A stretch of 35,129 bases of DNA from Pisolithus tinctorius (lineage: Eukaryota > Basidiomycota > Agaricomycetes > Boletales > Pisolithaceae), in contig JANFAH010000184.1 in NCBI GenBank assembly GCA_024663395.1, positions 1 to 35,129 of the forward strand, given 5' to 3'. The notes beneath the pieces were generated by a model. It was not told the origin of the DNA. It ran no database searches and saw only the letters and a list, made by a program, of their open reading frames with translations. A program made the position numbers and the translations under genes. Within the stretch, counting starts at the first letter, position 1. Every line of letters begins with the position of its first letter. Below are positions 1 through 9,139 of the stretch, piece by piece.

Positions 1-242
1 AGTACTGTGGTATGGTGTTGCGGTACGGTGATGTGGTGTCCTTACTTGTGTGGGTCGATTCCACTCTTGTCGCCAAGATGGAGTAGTCAGAGCGACTCTG
101 ATGAGCAACGAACTGAGCTTGTAGTCTGCTCTGTGCACACAATGTATCTACTCAACATGTCATGTCCATGTCTGCCTCTGTCTGACTAAGCCTGATGTGG
201 CTGTGCTCCTGCCTTCGGACCCTAGGTCCCCCTACTCCACCA
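1..242. other. unassigned left flank, possible remnant of a chromovirus leader
   Basis: No credible gene is seen here. Positions 44-56 share 13 bases (ACTTGTGTGGGTC) with 21302-21314, the leader just after the 5' LTR of element E. The stretch may therefore be a leader remnant of element A, joined to its protease region at about 243 after an internal deletion. The rest of the stretch resembles nothing else in the window, and the link rests on this one short match. Confidence 0.3.
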
Positions 243-659
243 TTGGATTCTGAGTGTAGAATAGTCCTTGGACATGACTGGCTCACCCACTACAATCTGT
301 TGATTGATTGGGTATTGGGCAGTCTAACATTCTGGACTCCTACACAAGGAATGCCAACCCCATTGACACTCCCTGTAAGCCTGGTCTCCACCAGCCTTCC
401 TGACCCTGGTCCTAGTGACCAACCCAGCTTCATGCCATCTGTACTGGTCTCTGACTCCCTGGCTTGCACCCCTCTGAAGGCCCCTCTGGTTTCCCTGATC
501 AATGCAGCTGCTTTTGTGTGTGCCTGCAAACTAGAAGGGTCTGTCCAGTTCCAACTTCAGCTCTGCCCCTCAGATTCAGCTTAAGCCCAATTGGCCTTGG
601 CTTCACCTCCTCTGACCTTACCCAATGTCCCAGAAGAGTACCACAACTTCACTGATGTA
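243..659 (+). pseudogene. element A pol, piece 1 (end of protease and linker to RT)
   Basis: The translation matches residues 152-290 of the intact pol of element B. It includes the SECRIVLGHDWL block that ends the retropepsin-like protease, followed by the Pro/Ser-rich linker. The catalytic DSG block is absent because the copy begins abruptly at about 243. A stop (TAA, 582-584) and many CG to TG/CA replacements show that it is dead. The match continues to the TA at 658-659, where element T is inserted, and resumes after 2236. This is the oldest recognisable sequence in the left half of the window. Confidence 0.85.
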
Positions 660-1308
660 CAGTGGCTCACAAAATTGTCCCAATGTTTGCATGTTGTTCA
701 TTAATTATGGTGTAGCAAGTGAACTATCATTATTGAGTCCAAGGTGTTGGTGGATGGATTAAGGGAGCTGGTCATGGCTCTCTGATGAGCCATATTACAT
801 AATATTTGGATAGAAACTGATGGCAGAATACCCAAATTAAAATGACACCTCATTGGGACAATTATGTAACTTTGTGATATACTGGAGATGTAGTGCTTGG
901 GAACACATATAAAACATGGTGAGATGCTCACCAATGCTTACATAATGTATCACATGGTCTACTGAATGATTTGTCAAGAAACAAACAATGCCAAACAGTG
1001 ATTTTGCACCCCTAAGCCTCCTTGCTGTAACACAAGTCAAGAAATCACCATTCTGGCTCATCAGGGACATTCTCTCAGGGGAACCTCAGCAAATGCTGGT
1101 GTACACTATAGTATAATCAATAGAATATGCTATCAGCACCATTGGTCTCTTCAGAAACCTGCTGGAAGTCATCTCCTGCACTGTTTCCCCACCAATGCCC
1201 CATGTGTCCTGGAACCAATCAGTACTGTGAAAGCTGAGAATGATGTGGAGGTCCAATCTGGCATTCATCCTATCATAAGCAAACCAATCACCCATTAACT
1301 AGTGCATT
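660..1308 (+). repeat. left inverted arm of element T
   Basis: The reverse complement of this arm matches 1588-2236 with only a handful of differences that I can see, for example around 745-770. Inside it, 850-863 repeats the terminal block in inverted orientation (CATTGGGACAATTA against TTGTCCCAATG near 677-688), giving an inner copy of the terminus about 185 bases from the end. Confidence 0.9.
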
Positions 1309-1322
1309 TCTGTGAAGGGGAA

Positions 1323-1405
1323 ACTGGTATGGAGGTCAGGGTGAAGCTAAACCCTCTCTCACTCCAGGTACCATGGGAGGGATATGCTACTGAGCTACCA
1401 GGTTG
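1323..1405 (-). other. tRNA-like (Pol III promoter-like) segment in the centre of element T
   Basis: On the minus strand, 1400-1387 reads TGGTAGCTCAGTAG, a good A-box match. About 34 bases further on, 1354-1341 reads GGGTTTAGCTTCAC, an imperfect B-box inside an AGGGT/ACCCT stem, and a CCA follows near the end. A full cloverleaf does not form and the acceptor stem does not pair, so this is not called as a tRNA gene. It may be a tRNA-derived SINE-like insert or chance. Confidence 0.3.
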
Positions 1406-1587
1406 CACATTCCTGGCCTTCTATCCAGCACTGGATATTTCCTTTAGTCATATATGATCAAATAACTCCTTCCCAGTGATCCCCAGTTCAGCTCAGAGTA
1501 CAGTCTGGCCAACCCTCCCATGATACTGGCAGTGGCCAGGAGGGTTGTGCTTCAACTGAGCCTTCAGGCAGGCTTGTCTTCAGCTGT

Positions 1588-2236
1588 GATGTAGTAGTTA
1601 GTGGGTGATTGGTTTGCTTATGATAGGATGAATTCCAGATTGGACCTCCACATCATTCTCTGCTCTCACAGTACTGATTGGTTCCAGGACACATGGGGCA
1701 TTGGTGGGGAAACAGTGCAGGAAATGACTTCCAGCAGGTTTCTGAAGAGACCAATGGTGCTGATAGCATATTCTATTGATTATACTATAGTGTACACCAG
1801 CATTTGCTGAGGTTCCCCTGAGAGAATGTCCCTGATGAGCCAGAATGGTGATTTCTTGACTTGTGTTACAGCAAGGAGGCTTAGGGGTGCAAAATCACTG
1901 TTTGGCATTGTTTGTTTCTTGACAAATCATTCAGTAGACCATGTGATACATTATGTAAGCATTGGTGAGCATCTCACCATGTTTTATATGTGTTCCCAAG
2001 CACTACATCTCCAGTATATCACAAAGTTACATAATTGTCCCAATGAGGTGTCATTTTAATTTGGGTATTCTGCCATCAGTTTCTATCCAAATATTATGTA
2101 ATATGGCTCATCAGAGAGCCATGACCAGCTGCTTCGATCCTTCCACCAACACCTTGGAATCAATAATGATAGTTCACTTGCTACACCATAATTAATGAAC
2201 AACATGCAAACATTGGGACAATTTTGTGAGCCACTG
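1588..2236 (-). repeat. right inverted arm of element T
   Basis: Mirror image of 660-1308. A transcript through both arms would fold into a stem of about 650 base pairs, a potential long double-stranded RNA. The high identity of the arms implies either recent origin or gene conversion, because the gypsy sequence around it is heavily decayed. Confidence 0.9.
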
Positions 2237-3608
2237 TATTCAGTAAGGCCAAGGCCTCAGCACTCCCACCACACTGGGTGTATGACCTGAAAATAGAGCT
2301 CGAAGAAGGAACAACCCTGCCATTAGGCACCATCTACTTGCTGTCTCTGGTTGAGCTGCAAGCTCTCTGGACTTTCATCAATGAGAACCTTACTACCAGA
2401 TTCATTTGGCCTACCTCTTCCCCCTATGCTGCACTGGTCCTCTTTGTCAAAAAGAAGGACAGCTCCCTCCAGCTTTGTGTAGACTTCCGCAGCCTGAACA
2501 AAATCACTAAGAAGGACCAATACCTGCTACTGCTCATCTCTGACCTCTTGGATTCACCAAGCTGAGCCAAGATCTATACTAAAATTGATCTTCAGCATGC
2601 CTACCATCTCATCCAGATTGCCCCAGGCAATGAATGGAAGACTGCCTTCCAGACTCAGTATGGATCTTACAAGTGGTTAGTGATGCCTTTCAGCCTCACC
2701 AATGCCCCAGCCACTTTCCAGTGCTTCATCAACACTATCTTCATGGATATGTTAGACATCTGTGTGGTCATCTACCTAGATGACATTTTAATCTACTCCG
2801 GAGATAGGGAGTCTCACAAGCAGCATGTCTGAGAGGTACTCTGCCAGCTTTGGCTTCACGGCCTCTATGCGAAGCTGGAGAAGTGTGAGTTCCACTCAGA
2901 CTTGGTCAAATACCTTGGATTCCACCTCTCCCCTGCCAGCCTCACAATGTCAAAGGAAAAAGTCCAGATCATCTGCGACTGGCCTGAGCCTTGCAAGGTC
3001 AAGGACATACAATCCTTCCTCAGCTTTGCAAATTTCTACTGCTGTTTTATATTTAACTACTCAGACATTGTCATACCCTTAACCTGGCTTACTCACAAAG
3101 GTGCCCCTTGGAACTTCTCCAAGGAGTGCTGCTGGTCATTCAACACCTCAAGGCCACCTTCACCACTGTGCCAGTCTTAACCCATTTCATCCCCAGGGTC
3201 CCCATCACCATCAAGACCAATGCATCAGACTATGCCATTGCTGGCATTCTCTCTATTACCTGTGGTGATGGCCAGATTCATCCAGTCACCTTCTACTCCC
3301 GGACCTTGACCACCCCGGAGTTGAACTATGATACTCATGACAAGGAATTGCTTGCAATCTTTGAAGCATTCTGGACCTGGCAACACTACCTTGAAGGCTC
3401 AGCCTCACTGGTCAATGTTGTTACTGACCACAAGAACCTTGAGTACTTTTCTACCTCTAAAGTACTCACCCACTGCCAAGCTCACTGGTCGGAATTCCTG
3501 TCTCAGTTCAACATGATAAGCCTGACACCCTAACTAGACAATGGGACATCTACCCCAAAGAGGGGGATAGCAGCTATGCCCAAGTGAACCTGCAGAACCT
3601 GAGACCAG
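2237..3608 (+). pseudogene. element A pol, piece 2 (reverse transcriptase and RNase H)
   Basis: Continues the frame of piece 1 after element T. Recognisable blocks are the RT N-terminus (EYDLKIELEEG-like at 2281), the VDFR block, the YLDD catalytic motif (near 2773-2785), and RNase H with the TNASDYAIAGIL block (the catalytic Asp changed to Asn), LNYDTHDKELLAIFEAF and VTDHKNLEYF near 3225-3450. Stops replace arginine codons, for example TGA near 2562 where the intact copy has CGA, which is the expected CpG decay. The end, at the codons for LRPV, is cut by X1; CCAG (3605-3608) is the left target duplication. Confidence 0.9.
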
Positions 3609-4575
3609 TGTGAGTCAAAGTGTGGAAAGCTGGTATAAACCAAACAAATCCAACACAAAAGACAAATAAGAGCAAGTGGTGGTTTGCCTCTGTGGAACCT
3701 GGAGTGCAGAAAAACCTAAATGTGGGGGGACTGCAAGTGGAGGTGCTCCTGGCACAAGTTGTAAATGAGTTACACAGGAGAAGATGATTGGATGATGATT
3801 GGATGGGGGATGCTGAACAAAGTAAAGGTGTTCAGCTGAAAGGACTTCTGAAATGATGGACTTCAATAAAAACATGCTCCTGGTGCAAGTCATTGATGAG
3901 TTACACAGGAGTGGAGGAATGACTAAGCAAGGACTGCTGACTAAGCATGGGGTGGACTGCAGATGATGAAGGATGGCAGATAGACTCTTCTGAATGAGCC
4001 TCAACTACCAAGTATATGAATGATGACAGATAGACCCCTTCGTGGAGCCTCAACTGTCAACAATGAGATAGGCACTGAACTGACTTCTGGACTGTTTCTG
4101 ATTGCTTCTTGGTAGCTAAGTACATGGGGGTTTATATACTGTGGGGGGAGCACAGCTTGTGACAAACAAGGCACAAACACTTGGTAAGTAATGAGTAAGG
4201 ACTGAGTAATCATGATGAGTAAGCAAGAAATGAAAAGTAAGCAAGCAAAGAAGATTGGTAAGTATTGGCAATAAACAAGTCAAGGATAGTCAAAATATCA
4301 CAGAATGAGTCAAATAGAATCAGAAACTGAGTAAGTGCACTGATATCACATTAGGGGGTGGCGATGCAAGTCAGATCTTGGCAGAGACATCTCTAGATCC
4401 AAAGATGGCATGACAGATGGATGGTGTTTCCAAATAGGGAAGTATTAATTCCAGAATTGAAGGGCATGAGTCAGGCATCAAAGGGGCTAGGGCATTGGGG
4501 GTCTGTGGGGCAATGGGAGCATATGCAATCACATCTCCCACCCTTTTTATCCTCTCAGCAAAGTTAACAAAAACT

Positions 4576-5055
4576 TCATGAATGGGGCTCTGATGGAGGA
4601 GGAGGAGAAGGGGGGATGTCTTCTGCTGGATCTTGCAGTAAGAAGGCAAGATGCACATCATACTCATCATGGATGTGATCAGGGAGGCTGGAGAACAGTA
4701 GATTATACTGCAGCTGTTGCAATGTGGGAAGAATGATGGACAAGACTGGAATAAAGATGGTGCAGGGAGCAGGGAGGAATGATCCATATGCTTCATCAAG
4801 AGGGGAGACCGAAACAACCACACAAGACCTTTCTAACCAAGTGACAGACCTGAGGCAACCAAAGAACATCCTTCTGGAAGTCATACTGACAAGGAGAACA
4901 CACTGACCAAGCTGCATGGGATGAGATGGGGCTGACAACAACAGGATGAACCAGGGGGCTTCAGGACAGAAGCTGGTGGGAATGCCTGGCAGATACACAT
5001 AGCCATTGTCTCTGGCAAATGAGACAAGCAAGATCATCAACAAAGAGGTGGCCAT
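4576..5055 (-). CDS. X-family ORF, 159 aa, function unknown
   Basis: An open frame of 159 codons starts at ATG 5055 and ends at TGA 4576. It has the same length, start context and stop as the X3 copy at 24766-25245. Conserved blocks include FARDNGYVYLPGIP, APSHPMQLGQ, LLVSMTSRR, DEAYGSFLPAPC and LLFSSLPDHIHDEYDVHL, ending in a Pro/Ser-rich tail. I do not recognise the family; there is no clear signal peptide, catalytic motif or zinc motif. Compared with X3, several arginines are replaced by Cys or Trp at former CpG codons, so the protein has mutated while the frame stayed open. It lies in the presumed U3, upstream of the TATA box. Confidence 0.55.
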   Translation of the reverse strand: MATSLLMILLVSFARDNGYVYLPGIPTSFCPEAPWFILLLSAPSHPMQLGQCVLLVSMTSRRMFFGCLRSVTWLERSCVVVSVSPLDEAYGSFLPAPCTIFIPVLSIILPTLQQLQYNLLFSSLPDHIHDEYDVHLAFLLQDPAEDIPPSPPPPSEPHS

Positions 5056-5379
5056 GATTGATGGACTTAGTGAAATGAGTGTCTGATGGATGGAGTGCTG
5101 TAGAAATGCATAGGGTGCAAGGATCCTCTCCAAATTTGGAAGGAAGAATCGTGGGGCTGAGCACTTTAAGCGAGTGTGAGAACCAAGTCAATATCTTTGG
5201 AAATGGTGGAGATATGATGAAAACTGGAATGCCATACACAGGCACTAAAAACTTTTAATGCATGCTTAACTTGCTTCCTCTTTTCTCTTTAGCACTGGTG
5301 ACTCATTCTTGTGTGAAGGATGACTGCTTATGTCTGGCAGTCTTTCTATGCATGAGGCCTTTAGTCTTCATCTGCATGC

Positions 5380-6643
5380 TGTCAAGTACAGGTTTACCCT
5401 CGGGTGACCAGGCTTCAAGACCGGGTGACAGGGGCTAGTCTGAGTGGCCAAAGTCAAGGCTGGGAGACAGGGGCCAAGTCTGGTTGGACCAGAGTTAAGG
5501 CCAGAGGTCAGGGGCTAAGTCCAGAGGACCGGACTCAAGGCCAGGAGTGTGGGAACAAGACTGGTAGCATGGGAAACTGACCGGTGTTGGAGTGTGCACC
5601 GGGGGAAGCCGGTCCAGGGTTGGATCTACCTCCCTTGGTCTCAGCTTATGTGCTGTACCCTTATGCAAGCCGGGGAGAGGTCCAGGACAGGGGGCCAGGG
5701 ATAGCTTAAGGCTCGGCCTTAGCTATAGAGTAGGCTCAAGGGGTAATACAGAGTTGAGGGTAATACTTAATTGATATTCTGCCTGGGGTGCTATGAAGTA
5801 TGTACAGGGGTTAAATACATGAGGCCAGTCTGGGATAACAAACATAGAGCCAGACTTGTGAATAAGCTATTAGTGAGATGATTAGCAAGATGAGGATAGC
5901 CACAGTGGCTATGGAGAGGCTAATAGCCAAAGTCCAGGTGACCGGCATAAGTGGTGTAGGGAATGTAATTTCCCTACTAGGGGAATTGTTTTATTTTGTT
6001 CATTTTATTCAGTTTTGATTCTAGGAGTTTTTTCTGCTAGAGGTACTTAGAATTTCGCATTTTGGTTGCTTAGTCAGCACTACCTAGTACTGGATGTAGT
6101 TAGTTTTTTTTAAAAACAATAGATGAGTTACCCCAGACAAGAGACAAGTTCAAGCAGGTCATTTCCCTGCACCCAGACAGCCCTAGAAGCCTCCAGATGA
6201 CTATCAGGATCCTTCCCCAGGCTATAGAAGCCCCTTTGGCCTACTCTCTCCCCTCAGATCTCAGATTCCCCTACCAAACCTCTCTCTCTCTCTTAAACCT
6301 CATTTTCCTACACTGGGGTCGGACACAGGATATGTACAGTAAGCAGAGTTAGACAAAAGGACAAGACTAAATATAGCACAAACAAAGGAAAACAGACCAG
6401 AGTTATGTCCGGGTGACCCGGACATGGACCTGGGAGGACTGGGGTGGAGCAGCACAAGGCCAGGAGGCCGAAATGGACTGGAGATAGGGGTAAAAGACTG
6501 GACTTAAGTTATTTAGACTGGAGTTGGGTTTCCTAGGGCTGGAGTTGAGTTCTCTAGGCTGGACTAGGGCCGGACTTGACCGGAGTTAGGGGCTAGGGGT
6601 CCAGACTGGACTGGGACTGAGTCCGAGAGTCATGGGTATGACA
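5380..6643 (-). repeat. C1, solo LTR of family C inserted in X1
   Basis: Begins TGTCAAGTACAGG and ends GGTATGACA, flanked by CATGC at 5375-5379 and 6644-6648. It matches C2 (15248-16151) along its whole length except for an extra 358 bases (element D). No internal retroelement genes are attached, so it is a solo LTR left by LTR-LTR recombination. The orientation is minus, judged from the TATTTAA box and start-site block described for C2. Confidence 0.85.
5955..6312. mobile_element. D, small TG...CA element inside C1 (probable short solo LTR)
   Basis: These 358 bases are absent from the matching point of C2 (about 15810). They start TGTAGGGAATG and end TTTTCCTACA, a short imperfect inverted terminal repeat. 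The content is T-rich then C/T-rich, with CTCTCTCTCTCT near 6282, unlike its surroundings. The flanks AGTGG and CTGGG are not a clean duplication. Size and ends fit a short solo LTR, possibly copia type. No coding potential is seen. Confidence 0.55.
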
Positions 6644-6727
6644 CATGCATGGGCATTGTGCACAACTTGTTGATGAGTTAGGCAGAGTCAGCAGTAACCA
6701 TGTCCACAACACCTTTGGTGTGTGACA

Positions 6728-7493
6728 CCAGTCTTCACCCAGGAGCAACTAGCGGTCTCCCTTCATGCCACTTACCTTGAGTACCTGGTCTTACGGGCAG
6801 TTGTGCTAATGGATATAGAAAAGCTCCATAATGATATCCTGACTGCACTACCAGATGACCCAGTCTCACAAATCCATCTGTCTGACATGTCTGATCCCCA
6901 GTGGTCAGTAGATGACACCAGTTTCCTTTGGCTTGATGGAAGGATCTATGTGCTGGACTCAAATGACCTCTGCCTTAGGGTCTTGTGCCTCAAGCATGAC
7001 ACCCTCTGTCCAGCCACTTTGGCCAAAACTGTACCTTAGAACTCATCCAGCATGAGTATACCTGGCCCAGCCTCAGGACATTTGTCAAAGACTATGTCTG
7101 GTCTTGCACGGCCTGTGCTCAGGCTAAGGTTCCCTGCCATCGGCCTTACGGCCTCCTTAAGCAACTTCTGGTGCTGGAGAAACTGTGGAATTCCATATCT
7201 ATGGATTTCATCAAGCAACTCCTGGCCTCAACTGGCTTCATGGCCATCCTCATTGTAGTTGACTGGCTTTCCAAGCAGGCCATATTCATCCCCACCCACG
7301 ACACCATCACAGCCCCAGAACTTGCCAAGCTATTCCTACTCCACATCTTTTCGAAGCATGGAGTACCAGCCCATGTAACCTCAGACTGAGGCTCAGATTT
7401 TGTCTTGCACTTTTTCTGGTCACTTGGTAAAGCCTTAGATATGCGCTTACATTTCACCTCGGGTTACCACCCTGAAGGTGATGGTCAGACCGA
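6728..7493 (+). pseudogene. element A pol, piece 3 (integrase N-terminal and catalytic core)
   Basis: Resumes at the VFTQEQLAVS block and covers the integrase zinc-binding region (FVKDYVWSCTACAQAK near 7080-7125), the first catalytic Asp (SMDFI near 7197-7211), and the second block where HVTSDRGSEF now reads HVTSD-stop at 7387 (CGA-type arginine codon decayed to TGA). It ends at GDGQTD, cut by X2; CCGA at 7490-7493 is the left target duplication. One or more indels disturb the frame near 7000. Confidence 0.88.
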
Positions 7494-8481
7494 TGTGAGT
7501 CAAAGTGAGGTTCAGTGGTGGAAACCAACCAAAACCAACACAAAAGACAATGAAAGCGAGTGGTGGTGTGCCTATGCAGTACCTAGATGGTGGAACCTGT
7601 TCTTTGGGAGGGTTTTTGTGAACTACAACACTCAAAGATGGGTGCTGAGGGTTGGGGGTGCTCCTGATGAAGAAGGAGCAGGAATGCGAGAGGAAGCGAT
7701 GGGGTAGACTGCTGTCAGCCTACAGAAGGATGGATGATGACTTAATTCGATGCCCTGAGCTGCACTGAGCTCAGGGAGGACTTGGAGCAAAGTAGATTGA
7801 TGATAGACGATAATAAGCGAAGTAGACGATAGTTAGACCCTTAATAAAGTCTCAACTATCGAAGCTGCTGAATGATTACTGAGAGATGATAAATTGTGAG
7901 CAAGAGGGGCTCTCTGATGTCTTTTTTTTTGCTACCTAAGTACAGTGATTTATATACAGCACAGGGGCGTTGCCTATGGAAAACAAGGTGCAAACACTTG
8001 GTAAGTGATTGGTAACTGATGAGTAAGGAATGTAAGCGGTGGGTAATCGTCTTAGAAAGCATTGGTGAGCATTGGTAAGGATAAGTAAGCCAAAAAGCGA
8101 AGAATCAGTAAGCAAGGGCAAAAGATTGGTAAGTATTGGCAATAGGTGAGTCAAAGACAGTCAGAATGTCAAAGTATGAGTCAAGTAATGTCAGAAACTG
8201 GGAAAGCGCACTGGAATCACATTAGGGGGAGGCTGTGCATGTCATATCTCGAAGAGATCATTTCTGGGCCAAAGTGGGATGACAGAGAGGCAGCACTGAT
8301 CTGATGCCGATATAGTACATCCAAAAGCGGACAGGGTGAGTCAGATGTCAACAGGGGTCAAGCTTTGGGGGTCTGTGGGGTGACAGGAGCATAGGGGATC
8401 GCAACTTTCCCCCCCTTACTGTCCTCTCAGTGAAGCAAATAAAAACTTCATGAATGAGGCTCTGTTGGAAGAGAGGATGAA

Positions 8482-9002
8482 TGTTAAGTACGAGGATTGT
8501 CCGGGTTGAGTCCGGACCGGAGACCAAAGCGGGCGCGAAGCCGAGGGGTCGGGGTCAGAGGTGAAGTCGAGGATGCAGATGGTTTGGACTATTTGGACTT
8601 AGCGACTGGGGATACAGCGCTATTCCCTTGCGTGGGTCTCAGTCCGAGTCCGAGGCCGAGATGGAGTTATCAGAGGTGACTTGGTTGATTTCAGACTAAG
8701 GAGTACAGGCCGAGTATCTACGAGTTTATATACCAGAAGTAACCATAGTACGGAGACCGGTAATGCCGGTCTCGCAAGGATTGCTAAGGTGATTGGTAAG
8801 ACAGGTATTATGACAAAGACAACGGAGACCGGGACAGAGTGGACCGGGGACAAGACTGGGCGAGGACTTAACCAAAGTGACAGACACTGCAAAGCAGTGT
8901 CTACCGCGCTAGACCAACTGGAGATACGGGATTGGCGAGGCCGAGGCCGGACTGAGTGAGCGCGAGGCCGAGTCCGGCCGGGGTCGAGACATGGCTATGA
9001 CA
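8482..9002 (-). repeat. 3' LTR of element B (521 bases)
   Basis: On the + strand it begins TGTTAAGTACG and ends GGCTATGACA, so in element orientation it is TG...CA. The length, 521, equals that of the LTR of element A (18477-18997), to which it aligns throughout. The flank beyond it (8481 downward) is X2 sequence. It contains the promoter blocks listed separately. Confidence 0.9.
8688..8773 (-). promoter_or_regulatory. LTR core promoter of element B: CGG-N5-CCG inverted repeat, TATA box, predicted start
   Basis: In element orientation: a perfect inverted repeat GAGACCGG-N5-CCGGTCTC (8773-8753), 20 bases, TATATAAA (8732-8725), then AGTCTGAAATCAACC with its first base at 8697, 35 bases from the TATA. 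The same order and spacing occur in LTRs A and E, and without the inverted repeat in C and F. The CGG-N5-CCG core is the kind of site bound by dimeric Zn2Cys6 proteins, and this element encodes such a protein (9140-10222). Binding is inferred, not shown. Confidence 0.6.
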
Positions 9003-9039
9003 GTATCCCCCTCTTAGGGGTCGAACCCATGAGACCCCT
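9003..9039 (-). promoter_or_regulatory. polypurine tract and adjacent hairpin of element B
   Basis: In element orientation a hairpin AGGGGTC-(TCATGGGTTC)-GACCCCT (9039-9016) is followed directly by the purine run AAGAGGGGGATAC, which touches the LTR. The purine run is the expected primer for plus-strand DNA synthesis. The hairpin has counterparts with different paired stems but a near-identical 10-base loop in elements A, E and F. Confidence 0.7.
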
Positions 9040-9139
9040 GCGAGAGCGGCATGCTGAGTCCGAAAGTTGGCTGAGTTCGAAAAACTGATACTTGTGGCTC
9101 GCTAAGCCCTTTGCGTCTTTCTTTCACATCCTATTCATC

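Larger units (their letters stand above)
660..2236. mobile_element. foldback Tc1/mariner-like element T with TA target duplication
   Basis: The element starts CAGTGGCTCACAAAATTG and ends with the exact reverse complement. It is flanked by TA on both sides (658-659, 2237-2238), and the uninterrupted gypsy sequence has a single TA there (compare element B). CAGTG termini and a TA duplication are typical of Tc1/mariner transposons. Both halves are nearly identical inverted arms of about 650 bases around a 279-base centre. I find no transposase: the short open frames of 69 and 77 codons occur in both arms, simply mirrored, and match no family I know. It is best read as a non-autonomous foldback element moved in trans. 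Confidence 0.85.
3609..6727 (-). mobile_element. X1, long LTR-like element with 159-aa ORF, itself holding a solo LTR
   Basis: The ends are TGTGAGTC...GTGTGACA on the + strand (TG...CA), with CCAG duplicated at 3605-3608 and 6728-6731, precisely splitting the RT/integrase linker of element A. Without the inserted C1 LTR (5380-6643 plus one CATGC) the unit is about 1.85 kb, the same as X3 and X4. Read on the minus strand it has a 159-codon ORF, then a TATATAAA box near 4140-4133, then about 0.5 kb to the end. That order (long U3, TATA, R/U5) and the TG...CA ends suggest a solo LTR of an unusually long kind. A non-autonomous DNA element with 4-base duplications is the alternative. Confidence 0.75.

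Noticed and set aside
1601..2195. 69- and 77-codon frames in element T as a transposase
   Set aside because: They appear mirrored in both arms, show no DDE/DDD pattern or helix-turn-helix, and are far too short.
9016..9039. Pol III B-box-like GGTTCGACCCC in the hairpin next to the B polypurine tract
   Set aside because: No A box at the right distance, and the equivalent hairpins in E and F do not keep a B-box; the match follows from the stem sequence.
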